Shown in pieces: positions 43,515-50,560 of a stretch of 64,000 nt of DNA. A model generated the notes under the pieces. That model saw only the letters and a program-made list of their open reading frames with translations, was not told where the DNA came from and ran no database searches. Source of the stretch: Rubrivivax sp. (lineage in GTDB: Bacteria > Pseudomonadota > Gammaproteobacteria > Burkholderiales > Burkholderiaceae_C); NCBI GenBank assembly GCA_027491255.1, contig JAIXWM010000112.1, forward strand, positions 19,496 to 83,495. The letters run 5' to 3'. The stretch's first letter is position 1. Each line of letters starts with the position of its first letter. The position numbers and the translations under genes are program-made.

Positions 43515-43808
43515 TCAACGCGCGGGCTTGCGCCCCCCGGTGCGCACCGTGGCGACAGGCCGCTGGGCCGCAGGCGGCGGCCCGCGCAGCGCCAGGGCGC
43601 CCGCGAGATCAGCCTCGGCTTCGTCGAACTCGCGCTCACGCTGCGGCGTGTAGACCTCGACCGGCAAGGTCACCGCGGGCCGAAGCAGCAAGCCCTCGGG
43701 GGTGGCCTCGGCGATCAAGGCATCGTCGGCCTTGAAGCCCAGCACGGCGCGCAGCTTGGCGGGCAGCGTGACGACGCCCCGGCTGCTGATGGTGACGGTT
43801 GCCCTCAT
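43515..43808 (-). CDS. AbrB/SpoVT-type antitoxin
   Basis: A 97-residue antitoxin. MRATVTISSRGVVTLPAKLR and AVLGFKADDALIAEATPEGL form the swapped-hairpin AbrB DNA-binding fold (VxLPxxxRxxLGxxxGD pattern), followed by a Pro/Arg-rich tail of about 45 residues. It precedes a PIN toxin by one base. The tail is longer than in most AbrB-type antitoxins and may bind the toxin. Confidence 0.8.
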   Translation of the reverse strand: MRATVTISSRGVVTLPAKLRAVLGFKADDALIAEATPEGLLLRPAVTLPVEVYTPQREREFDEAEADLAGALALRGPPPAAQRPVATVRTGGRKPAR

Positions 43809-43838
43809 GTGATGCAGATTAGCAGAAATTCCGCAGAT

Positions 43839-43936
43839 CAAGCTGCCCAACGTGAAGGACGTGCAGACCCGCTTCTCGCTGAAGGAAGTCAAGGCCGACG
43901 GCGCCTGGCCGCTGGGGCAGCTGGAGCGGCGCTGAG
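43839..43936 (+). repeat. 98-bp direct repeat, copy 2 (lrp gene fragment)
   Basis: A near-identical copy of the lrp 3' end, still encoding KLPNVKDVQTRFSLKEVKAD and the stop, with no start or upstream lrp sequence. One base difference from copy 1 changes Met to Val. Confidence 0.95.
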
Positions 43937-43971
43937 GGGTCCTCAGCCGTCCCCTTGCCCGCCCGGGCAGG

Positions 43972-44288
43972 TCAGACGCCTGCCTCGAGAAGGGCCACGA
44001 TATCCTGCCGGTCGCCGAGCAGGCGGACCACGTCGAGGAGGTCGGCTGCTTCGAAATACAGCCACTGCATCGGGAAACCCTCCACCCGCCAGGCGGGCGG
44101 GCCGGGTATGTTGCAGATCTGACCTGGTCGGGGTGATCCCATGCCAGGCATGCGCTCGATGGGCGCGAGCTCGTTCAGGGCCGCGTCGAACATGCGCTCA
44201 GCCAGGTCAGCTCCCCCTGATGGGCGTCGTACGCGGCCGTCTCGACAAGATCGGCTCCTGCCTTCGGGCGCCACAGGGCCGGCTTCAA
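43972..44288 (-). pseudogene. ParE-type toxin with a one-base frameshift
   Basis: From TTG 44288 (overlapping the antitoxin stop) the frame reads LKPALWRPKAGADLVETAAY then DAHQG, a ParE N-terminus. At a run of five C on the + strand (44213-44217) the frame must shift by one to continue GADLAERMFDAALNELAPIE, RMPGMGSPRPGQ and the C-terminal strand DLLDVVRLLGDRQDIVALLE. Adding one G to the poly-G tract restores a toxin of about 105 residues. This could be true decay, slippage-type phase variation, or an assembly error. Confidence 0.75.
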
Positions 44289-44533
44289 GGACGGCCCAAG
44301 GCCAGCCTCTTCAAGCCCGCCCGGTGCTGCGGAGTCATCACACGGCCGGGGCCGGACATCAGGCCTTCTTCGATCCAGTCCCGCAGCCGCTTCCGGGCCT
44401 GCTCTTCCTGGTCGCGCCGGATCAGTTCCCGCAGGTATTCGCTGGCGTTGCCGTACCGGCCGGAGGCCACGCGCTGGTTGACGTAGCTTCGCAAGGCCTC
44501 GGGCAGCGCGAAGCTCATGGTGCTGGTGCTCAT
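44285..44533 (-). CDS. ParD-type antitoxin
   Basis: An 82-residue ribbon-helix-helix antitoxin: MSTSTMSFALPEALRSYVNQ, then VASGRYGNASEYLRELIRRD, a characteristic ParD pattern (SGRYGNASEYxRELIRRD), followed by a helical tail EEGLMSGPGRVMTPQHRAG. Its partner ParE frame begins at its stop codon but is frameshifted. Antitoxin alone should persist harmlessly. Confidence 0.85.
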   Translation of the reverse strand: MSTSTMSFALPEALRSYVNQRVASGRYGNASEYLRELIRRDQEEQARKRLRDWIEEGLMSGPGRVMTPQHRAGLKRLALGRP

Positions 44534-44567
44534 GGAACTGGATGAATCCGGAAGTTATCAACCGTTG

Positions 44568-45785
44568 TCAATCGCCCGCCACCGCGTCCCGCGGTCCGGC
44601 TTCGCCGCGCGGCCACAGGGCCCAGGCGCGCAGCGGCTGGCGCATGCGGCCGGCTTGCGGCTCGGCGTCGGGATCCCAGCCCCAGAAGTAGTCGATGCGC
44701 ACCGCGCCGGTGATCGCGCTGCCGGTGTCCTGGGCGACGACGGCGCGCCGCAGCGGCTGGCTGCTCAGCGGCTCGGTGGTGTCGATCCACATCACGGTGC
44801 CATAGGGCACGGCCAGCGGGTCGACTGCCACCGAGCGCCCGGGCGTCAGCGGCACGCCCTGGGCGCCGCGTGGACCGATGCCCGGGTCGGGCAGCGCCTC
44901 CTCGCGGAAATAGACCACGCGCGGGTTGGCCCAGACCATCTCCCGGGTGCGCTGCGGTTGACGCGCGGCCCAGGCGCGGATGGCGGGCCAGTTCGCGCCG
45001 TCCGCGCGCAACTCGCCGCGTTCGACGAGCCAGCGGCCGACCGAGCGGTAGGGGTGGCCGTTGTGGCCGGCGAAGGCGACGCGGATGTCGCGCACGCGGC
45101 CGTCGGGCTCGGTCACGCGCAGGCGCCCCGAGCCTTGGATCTGCAGCAACAGCAGGTCCAGCGGGTGCTGCAGCCAGGCGATCTCGCGCCCTTGCAGTGC
45201 GGCGCGCGCCGCCTGCAGGGTCTCGAGTTCCTGGCGCGTCCAGTGCGGCTGGCGCTGCGCCAGGTCGGCCGGCGGCAGGTGCACCGGCACCGGGAAGGCG
45301 GCCGAGGGCAGGCGCGAGGCCGGCAGCAGGGGCTCGAAGTAGCCGGTGGCCAAGCCGGTGTCCTGGCTGGCCGTTGTCTCCAGCCGCCAGGGGCGCAGCC
45401 AGGTCTGCAGGAAGACCAGCGCCTCCCGGTCGTCGGTCGGGGGCTGCAGCAGGGCCCGGGCGCAGACCTCGGACCAGCCCGGCGCCGGTCGGCTGCACGA
45501 GGCCCGCAGCGCGGGCCAGAGCTGGGCGAGCCGGTCCTGCTCGAGGCCGGGCAGCGCGTCCCAGCCCACGGGTACCCAGCGCGCCGGGCCGCGGGTGCGC
45601 GGTGCGCCGTCCACGGCGCTGCCGGGCAGGCGCTCGGCCGTGGGCGGCGTGGCAGTGTCCGAGGACCTCACCGGTGCCCCGGACGCCCCGGAAGGCCGCG
45701 GGGGCGATACGGTGCAGGCAGTCAGCGCCAGCACGAGGCTGCCTAGAATCGTTGTGAGTGCGCCGCGTCCTGCCGCGCCCTTCAT
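44568..45785 (-). CDS. mltA: Membrane-bound lytic murein transglycosylase A
   Basis: A 405-residue outer-membrane lipoprotein. The lipobox is LVLALTAC near residue 24. The double-psi-barrel with the 3D motif follows: GYFEPLLPASRLPSAAFPVP, LQIQGSGRLRVTEPDGRVRD, AFAGHNGHPYRSVGRWLV, and the end VDPLAVPYGTVMWIDTTEPL with RRAVVAQDTGSAITGAVRID. AQDTGxAI and RxDxFxG are the catalytic Asp region. It cleaves glycan strands in peptidoglycan turnover. The start ATG 45785 places the signal peptide; a longer frame upstream is not needed. Confidence 0.93.
   Translation of the reverse strand: MKGAAGRGALTTILGSLVLALTACTVSPPRPSGASGAPVRSSDTATPPTAERLPGSAVDGAPRTRGPARWVPVGWDALPGLEQDRLAQLWPALRASCSRPAPGWSEVCARALLQPPTDDREALVFLQTWLRPWRLETTASQDTGLATGYFEPLLPASRLPSAAFPVPVHLPPADLAQRQPHWTRQELETLQAARAALQGREIAWLQHPLDLLLLQIQGSGRLRVTEPDGRVRDIRVAFAGHNGHPYRSVGRWLVERGELRADGANWPAIRAWAARQPQRTREMVWANPRVVYFREEALPDPGIGPRGAQGVPLTPGRSVAVDPLAVPYGTVMWIDTTEPLSSQPLRRAVVAQDTGSAITGAVRIDYFWGWDPDAEPQAGRMRQPLRAWALWPRGEAGPRDAVAGD
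45744..45749 (+). promoter_or_regulatory. -10-like TAGAAT for the small membrane gene
   Basis: TAGAAT in the CCTAGAATC context also seen before rpe, apaG and the 57633 gene. It lies 80 bp upstream of ATG 45829, inside the 5' end of divergent mltA. Confidence 0.3.
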
Positions 45786-45828
45786 CCACCGGCTCCCGAC
45801 TCCCCGACCGCCCTGCGCAAGGTCAACC

Positions 45829-45972
45829 ATGTGGCTGCTCATTCTCGAGGCCCTCGCTGCGCTGGCCCTGCTGCTGGGGCTGGTGTGGTGGACCATGTTC
45901 TCCGGCCGGCGGCGCGGCGAGCGCGCACCCGCAGGTAGCGAGGAGTCGTCGCCCCCTGAGGACAGACGCTAA
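45829..45972 (+). CDS. Small single-pass membrane protein
   Basis: A 47-residue protein: a hydrophobic helix (MWLLILEALAALALLLGLVW) from the very start, followed by a charged tail with RRRGERAPAGSEESSPPEDR. Such tiny membrane proteins next to mltA are seen in related bacteria but have no assigned function. A promoter-like TAGAAT lies 80 bp upstream. The coding call rests on the composition and membrane segment alone. Confidence 0.5.
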   Translation: MWLLILEALAALALLLGLVWWTMFSGRRRGERAPAGSEESSPPEDRR

Positions 45973-46026
45973 AGGCGCAGCAACCCGCCCGATGCCCGCC
46001 CATAGGCCCGAGCGCCCGCGCAACGG

Positions 46027-46401
46027 TCAGTGCAGCACGTCTGCGCGCACGAGCGCGAACTCCGGGACGGGCGCTTCGAAAGGTCGCGCGTCCTCGGTCA
46101 TGCACAGGAAGGTGCCGCGCATCGTGCCCTGGGGCGTGGCGATGCGGGTCCAGCTCGTGTACTCGAAGTGTTCGCCGGGCTTGAGCACGGGTTGATGGCC
46201 GACGACGGCCAGCCCGCGCACCTCTTCCGTGTGGCCGCTGGCGTCGCTGATCAGCCACTGGCGGGCGACGAGCTGGGCGGTCGTGTCGCCGGTGTTGGCG
46301 ATCCGCACCGTGTAGGCGAAGGCGTACTGTGATTGCGCCGGCTGAGATTGTTCGGGCAGGTAGCGAACCTGAACGCTGGAGGTGAATTCGGGCCGGGGCA
46401 T
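46027..46401 (-). CDS. apaG: ApaG (Co2+/Mg2+ efflux-associated protein)
   Basis: A 124-residue immunoglobulin-like fold protein: FTSSVQVRYLPEQSQPAQSQ, FAYTVRIANTGDTTAQLVAR, QWLISDASGHTEEVRGLAVV and HQPVLKPGEHFEYTSWTRIA are the family blocks. It is a conserved protein of unclear mechanism, linked to cobalt resistance. It is divergent from rpe. A TAGAAT box lies eight bases before its ATG, so the transcript is nearly leaderless. Confidence 0.95.
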   Translation of the reverse strand: MPRPEFTSSVQVRYLPEQSQPAQSQYAFAYTVRIANTGDTTAQLVARQWLISDASGHTEEVRGLAVVGHQPVLKPGEHFEYTSWTRIATPQGTMRGTFLCMTEDARPFEAPVPEFALVRADVLH

Positions 46402-46409
46402 GGCGGTAG

Positions 46410-46415
46410 ATTCTA
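46410..46415 (-). promoter_or_regulatory. -10 element of apaG
   Basis: TAGAAT on the minus strand, eight bases before the apaG ATG with no Shine-Dalgarno sequence. Likely leaderless message; no clear -35. Confidence 0.45.
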
Positions 46416-46469
46416 GGGGTGTGCAGATGCCCGCGCGGGCGACGCAGGTGATGGGCCGAGGCCGAGATT

Positions 46470-46493
46470 TTGCTGTCGGCGTTGCTGTCGGCG
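46470..46493. repeat. Tandem 12-bp direct repeat between apaG and rpe
   Basis: TTGCTGTCGGCG occurs twice without spacing (46470-46481 and 46482-46493) in the divergent promoter region. It may bind a regulator or supply -35-like TTGCTG boxes, though spacing to the -10 at 46514 is too long for a standard promoter. Confidence 0.5.
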
Positions 46494-46513
46494 CTCCAAG
46501 CCCGACAGGCTCC

Positions 46514-46519
46514 TAGAAT
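46514..46519 (+). promoter_or_regulatory. -10 element of rpe
   Basis: TAGAAT six bases before ATG 46526, with no ribosome-binding site between them. The start of transcription is expected at or within a base or two of the ATG. Confidence 0.45.
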
Positions 46520-46525
46520 CGTCGA

Positions 46526-47206
46526 ATGAGCACCTTCCGCATCGCGCCATCGATCCTGTCTGCGGATTTCGCGCGCCTGGGTGAAGAGGTGCGGACAGTG
46601 CTCGCGGCTGGCGCCGACTGGATCCATTTCGACGTGATGGACAACCACTACGTGCCGAACCTGACCTTCGGCCCGATGGTGTGTCAGGCGCTGAAGCCGC
46701 ACGCGGTGCGGCCCGACGGTTCGACGGCGCCGATCGACGTCCACCTGATGGTGCAGCCCGTGGACGCGCTGGCACAGGCCTTTGCCCGCGCCGGGGCTGA
46801 CCTGATCAGCTTCCACCCTGACGCGAGCGCGCACGTGGACCGCACGCTGCAGTTGATCCGCGCCGAGGGCTGCAAGGCGGGCCTGGTGTTCAACCCGGCT
46901 GCGTCGCTCGACGTGCTGGAGTGGACGATAGACCAGCTCGACCTGGTGCTGATCATGAGCGTCAACCCGGGCTTCGGCGGGCAGAGCTTCATCGACGGCG
47001 CGCTGCGCAAGATCGAGCGCGTGCGCAAGCTCATCGATGCGAGCGGGCGTGACATCCGGCTCGAGGTCGACGGCGGCATCAAGGTCGACAACATCCGGCG
47101 CGTGGCCGACGCCGGCGCCGACACCTTCGTCGCCGGCAGCGCCATCTTCGGCCAGCCCGACTATGCCGCGGTCATCAGTGCGATGCGGGAGCGGCTCCCC
47201 GTTTGA
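46526..47206 (+). CDS. rpe: Ribulose-phosphate 3-epimerase
   Basis: A 226-residue TIM-barrel enzyme that interconverts ribulose-5-phosphate and xylulose-5-phosphate in the pentose phosphate and Calvin pathways. Motifs are [77 protein letters not shown] and [20 protein letters not shown], which carry the two catalytic Asp and the phosphate-binding loops. The gene is followed 25 bp later by corA. Confidence 0.97.
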   Translation: MSTFRIAPSILSADFARLGEEVRTVLAAGADWIHFDVMDNHYVPNLTFGPMVCQALKPHAVRPDGSTAPIDVHLMVQPVDALAQAFARAGADLISFHPDASAHVDRTLQLIRAEGCKAGLVFNPAASLDVLEWTIDQLDLVLIMSVNPGFGGQSFIDGALRKIERVRKLIDASGRDIRLEVDGGIKVDNIRRVADAGADTFVAGSAIFGQPDYAAVISAMRERLPV

Positions 47207-47231
47207 GGCGGTCGCCGCAGGAGGCCCGGCC

Positions 47232-48209
47232 ATGCTCAACGTCTTCACGCTCGCCAGCGGCCGCCTGATCCAGCACGAGATCGATTCCGGCGAGGCCCTG
47301 CAGGGCTTGCAACCGGTCTGGGTCGATCTCGAGGCGCCGAGTCCGCAGGAGAAGACCTGGGTCAACGCGCGCTTCGGCCTGGCCATCCCCGACGACGCCG
47401 TCGATGACGACCTGGAGGAGTCGGCCCGCTTCTATGAAGAGGACAACGGCGAGCTGCACATCCGCTCCGACTTTCTGATCGACAGCGACGACGGCCCCGA
47501 CGGCAAGCCCTCACGCAACGTGCGCGTGGCCTTCATCCTGAAGAACGGCGTGCTGTTCTCGATCCACGCCGAGGACCTGCCGGTCTTTCGCCTGCTGCGC
47601 CTGCGCGCGCGCCGCATCCCGGCGCTGATCGAGGACGCGAAGGACGTGCTGCTCAAGCTCTACGACGCCGACGCCGAGTACTCGGCGGATGCGCTCGAGG
47701 GTATCTACGACCACCTCGAGCGCGTCAGCGCCCGGGTGCTGAAGGAAGACGTCAACGACGCCACCGCGGGCGAGGCGCTGGCGGCGATCGCGCGCGAGGA
47801 GGACCTGAACGGCCGCATCCGACGCAACGTGATGGACACGCGCCGGGCGCTGAGCTTCATGATGCGCAGCCGCATGCTCAACGCCGAGCAGTTCGAGGAG
47901 GCGCGCCAGATCCTGCGCGACATCGACTCGCTGGACTCGCACACCGCCTTCCTGTTCGACAAGATCAACTTCCTGATGGACGCCACGGTCGGCTTCATCA
48001 ACATCAACCAGAACAAGATCATCAAGATCTTCTCCGTGGCCAGCGTCGCCCTGCTGCCGCCCACACTGATTGCCAGCATCTACGGCATGAACTTTCGTCA
48101 TATGCCCGAGCTCGACCAGTCCTGGGGCTACCCGTTCGCGCTGCTGCTCATGGCGGCTTCGGTCGTGGCGCCTTTCGTGTACTTCCGGCGCAAGGGGTGG
48201 CTGCGGTGA
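47232..48209 (+). CDS. corA: CorA-family magnesium/cobalt channel
   Basis: A 325-residue CorA: an acidic N-terminal cytoplasmic domain, a long helical stalk (SADALEGIYDHLERVSARVL), then two helices at the C-terminus. The signature YGMNFRHMPE lies at the end of TM1 (VASVALLPPTLIASIYGMNF), and the positively charged RRKGWLR ends the chain. It forms a pentameric Mg2+ channel. The stop overlaps the next start (GTGA). Confidence 0.95.
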   Translation: MLNVFTLASGRLIQHEIDSGEALQGLQPVWVDLEAPSPQEKTWVNARFGLAIPDDAVDDDLEESARFYEEDNGELHIRSDFLIDSDDGPDGKPSRNVRVAFILKNGVLFSIHAEDLPVFRLLRLRARRIPALIEDAKDVLLKLYDADAEYSADALEGIYDHLERVSARVLKEDVNDATAGEALAAIAREEDLNGRIRRNVMDTRRALSFMMRSRMLNAEQFEEARQILRDIDSLDSHTAFLFDKINFLMDATVGFININQNKIIKIFSVASVALLPPTLIASIYGMNFRHMPELDQSWGYPFALLLMAASVVAPFVYFRRKGWLR

Positions 48210-48709
48210 GCCGGGCCGGCACGGTGTCGGGGGCGCTGGGAGCCGCGGTGCTGGCGCTCGCGGCGGCGGGCTCCGCGATGGCCGAGCACCGGGCGGGCCA
48301 CGGGCCGTTCGGCGAGCCGCCCTGGCCCGAGGTTCGCCATGCCGAGCGCAGCACGCACACGCTGGCGCACGACATCGATGTGCCGAGCTTCCAGCGGGTC
48401 CTCGCGCGCCACCTGTATGACGCCTATCCGGCACGTGTGCTGCGCGGCAACCTCCCGCCGGTGCTGCACGCGGTGGTGTTCACCGAGGCCCGGCTCGATG
48501 CCGCGGGCCAGGTCGTGCAGGTCCAGGTGCTGCGCGAGCCTGCGGGCTCGCCCGAGGTCGCGCCCTGGCTGCGCGCGCTGATCCAGCGCGCTGCGCCCTA
48601 CCCGGTGCCCGCCGGTCTGGGCCAGGAGACCGTCTGGTGGCGCGAAGTCTGGCTCGTCGACCGCTCGGCCCGCCTGCAGGCCATGTCCTTGTCCAAGGGG
48701 CAGCGCTGA
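48206..48709 (+). CDS. Exported TonB-domain-like protein
   Basis: A 167-residue protein that starts at GTG 48206, overlapping the corA stop. A signal peptide (GTVSGALGAAVLALAAAG, cleavage near AMAE) leads into a 130-residue domain with VPSFQRVLARHLYDAYPARV, PPVLHAVVFTEARLDAAGQV and VQVLREPAGSPEVAPWLRAL, which resembles the C-terminal TonB-like fold. There is no membrane anchor other than the signal peptide. No function is assigned. Confidence 0.6.
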   Translation: MSRAGTVSGALGAAVLALAAAGSAMAEHRAGHGPFGEPPWPEVRHAERSTHTLAHDIDVPSFQRVLARHLYDAYPARVLRGNLPPVLHAVVFTEARLDAAGQVVQVQVLREPAGSPEVAPWLRALIQRAAPYPVPAGLGQETVWWREVWLVDRSARLQAMSLSKGQR

Positions 48710-48741
48710 CGGCACCGCCTGGGAGGCCGGGCCTCGGCCTC

Positions 48742-49212
48742 TCAGCCTGCAACGCGGCGCTTGAGCCAGCGCATCAGGCTGCCGATGGCCGGCAGCTTCT
48801 CGTACAGCTCCTCGGCGGCGTCCCAGTAGTCGCGGTGCAGCACGATGCGGCCATCGGGGCCGAACTTCAGATGCGTCGCACCGCGCACGCACTGGACGGC
48901 GTCGTCGCCGCGGCGAAAACGGAACAGGAACTCCCAGGCGATGAAGGCCTCGTCACCGGCGCCGAAGTGCTCGCGCACGACGAAGCGCGGCTCGCGCAAG
49001 GCCACGTACATGTGCTCGAAGACGCGGCGGATCGCCGCCGTGCCCTGGACCTCGTTGAACGGATCCTTGAAGCGGGCGTCGTCGGCGTAGATCGTCGCCA
49101 GGTCTGTGAGTGCGGCCGGGGTCAGGGCTTCGAACCAGGTGGCCACACGCGCCAGGCGCGGGTCGGTGCGCACCGGGGTGCGCGGGTCGGGCGTTGCGGT
49201 GTCAGGCGGCAT
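48742..49212 (-). CDS. NTF2/SnoaL-like protein of the light cluster
   Basis: A 156-residue NTF2-fold protein: ARVATWFEALTPAALTDLAT, IYADDARFKDPFNEVQGTAA and VREHFGAGDEAFIAWEFLFR. It is the last gene of the eight-gene operon and starts five bases after the SDR stop. In similar clusters of other Proteobacteria a gene of this type is found in the same company, so it probably joins the lipid or flavin chemistry of the operon. No catalytic residues can be fixed. Confidence 0.75.
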   Translation of the reverse strand: MPPDTATPDPRTPVRTDPRLARVATWFEALTPAALTDLATIYADDARFKDPFNEVQGTAAIRRVFEHMYVALREPRFVVREHFGAGDEAFIAWEFLFRFRRGDDAVQCVRGATHLKFGPDGRIVLHRDYWDAAEELYEKLPAIGSLMRWLKRRVAG

Positions 49213-49217
49213 GGCGG

Positions 49218-49991
49218 TCACAGTCCGGTCGCGCGGCGCACGACCTTGAAGTAGGCGCGGTCGCCGAGGTGGCGCACGAGCTTGAGCCAGCCGGTGAAGC
49301 GCTTCGGGAAGTGCAGGTGGAAGCGGCCGCTCCTCCAGCCCTCGACGATGTGGTCCGCGGCCTCCTCGGCCGAGATCAGCGCCGGCATGCGGTAGGTGTT
49401 CTGCCGCGTCGCCGGGGTGTCGACGTAGCCCGGGCAGATGACCGAGACACCGATGCCCAGGTCGGTGAGGTCGAACCACATCGACTCGGCCAGGTTGATC
49501 AGAGCGGCCTTTGTCGGCCCGTAGGCCAGCGCCCGGGGCAGGCCACGGTAGCCGCTGACGCTGCTGACCAGGCTGATGTGGCCGCCGCGCGCCGCGATCA
49601 GCCCTGGCAGCACGGCGTCGAGCATCACCAGCGCACCGGTGTAGTTGATCTGCGTCTGGCGCAAGGCCTCGTCGAGGTCGAAGTCGGTCGCGCAGGTGGG
49701 CGTGTAGACGCCCGCGCAATAGACGGCCACGTCCAGGCCGCCGAAGGCCTGGGCAATCTGCGCCCGAGCCTGGCGCATCGCTTCGCGGTCGGTCGCGTCC
49801 AGCGGCAGCGCCAGCGCACCCGGACACGCTGAGGCGAATGCCTGCAGCGCCGGCGCCGAGCGCGCCGAGACCGCCACCCGTGCGCCGAGTGCGTGCAGGC
49901 GCGCGGCCAGCGCGCGGCCGATGCCGGTGGAGGCGCCGACGATCCAGACGCGCCGTCCGTTCCAGTCGGTGATCGGGGGATTGAGTGGCAT
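49218..49991 (-). CDS. Short-chain dehydrogenase/reductase of the light cluster
   Basis: A 257-residue classical SDR: VWIVGASTGIGRALAARLHA (cofactor), VAVYCAGVYTP (NAG-type motif), LVSSVSGYRGLPRALAYGPT (Ser) and YGPTKAALINLAESMWFDL (Tyr-Lys). The C-terminal extension with FHLHFPKRFTGWLKLVRHLG could touch membrane or another subunit. The ATG at 49991 is the first with the family start. Gene order suggests a lipid-modifying role. Confidence 0.85.
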   Translation of the reverse strand: MPLNPPITDWNGRRVWIVGASTGIGRALAARLHALGARVAVSARSAPALQAFASACPGALALPLDATDREAMRQARAQIAQAFGGLDVAVYCAGVYTPTCATDFDLDEALRQTQINYTGALVMLDAVLPGLIAARGGHISLVSSVSGYRGLPRALAYGPTKAALINLAESMWFDLTDLGIGVSVICPGYVDTPATRQNTYRMPALISAEEAADHIVEGWRSGRFHLHFPKRFTGWLKLVRHLGDRAYFKVVRRATGL

Positions 49992-50011
49992 CGGCAGACC
50001 GTTCGAAGGCG

Positions 50012-50560
50012 TCAGCGCTTGTGGAAGGCGAGCGTGACCTCGCCCAGGCGGATGCCGAACTTGCTCATGACGGCGCGGTTGAGCATCACCCGTTCGTCCA
50101 TCAGGAACATCCAGTCGTCGAACTGCACGTCCCACGTGCGGCCGTCGACGGTCAGGCGCAGCGTGTAGGCCCAGTTCAAGGCATTGCCGGCAGCCACGCC
50201 CGTGGCTTCGCCGACGACGTCGTCGGCGCGGCCGCGCCAGCGCCCGCCGCCCAGGTCGGTGAGCCGCCAGACGCGGCGCTCGGTCTTGCCGTCGCTGTAG
50301 GTGAAGCGCTCGTCGAGCGTGCCTTCGTTGCCCTGCCAGGTGCCGGTCATCGCCACCGTGAAGCGGCGCGCGACCTTGCCTGCGCGGTCGGTGAAGATGC
50401 CGTATGCGACGAGCTCGCCGTTGAAGTAGGTCTTCAGGTCGAGCACGGGCTTCTCGGCCGCGTAGTCGGCCGGGGTCGGCGCGCTCGCGCAGCCCGACAG
50501 CGTGGCGGCGCCACTGGCGAGCGTGACGGCGGAGGCGGTGAGGAGGCTGCGTCGTTTCAT
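50012..50560 (-). CDS. DUF3833-type lipoprotein
   Basis: A 182-residue lipoprotein: lipobox ATLSGCASAP, then PVLDLKTYFNGELVAYGIFT, GTWQGNEGTLDERFTYSDGK and WRLTDLGGGRWRGRADDVVG, the features of DUF3833. It overlaps the MFS gene by four bases. Proteins of this family recur in clusters with CFA synthase and DUF1365 proteins, but the function is unknown. Confidence 0.85.
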   Translation of the reverse strand: MKRRSLLTASAVTLASGAATLSGCASAPTPADYAAEKPVLDLKTYFNGELVAYGIFTDRAGKVARRFTVAMTGTWQGNEGTLDERFTYSDGKTERRVWRLTDLGGGRWRGRADDVVGEATGVAAGNALNWAYTLRLTVDGRTWDVQFDDWMFLMDERVMLNRAVMSKFGIRLGEVTLAFHKR

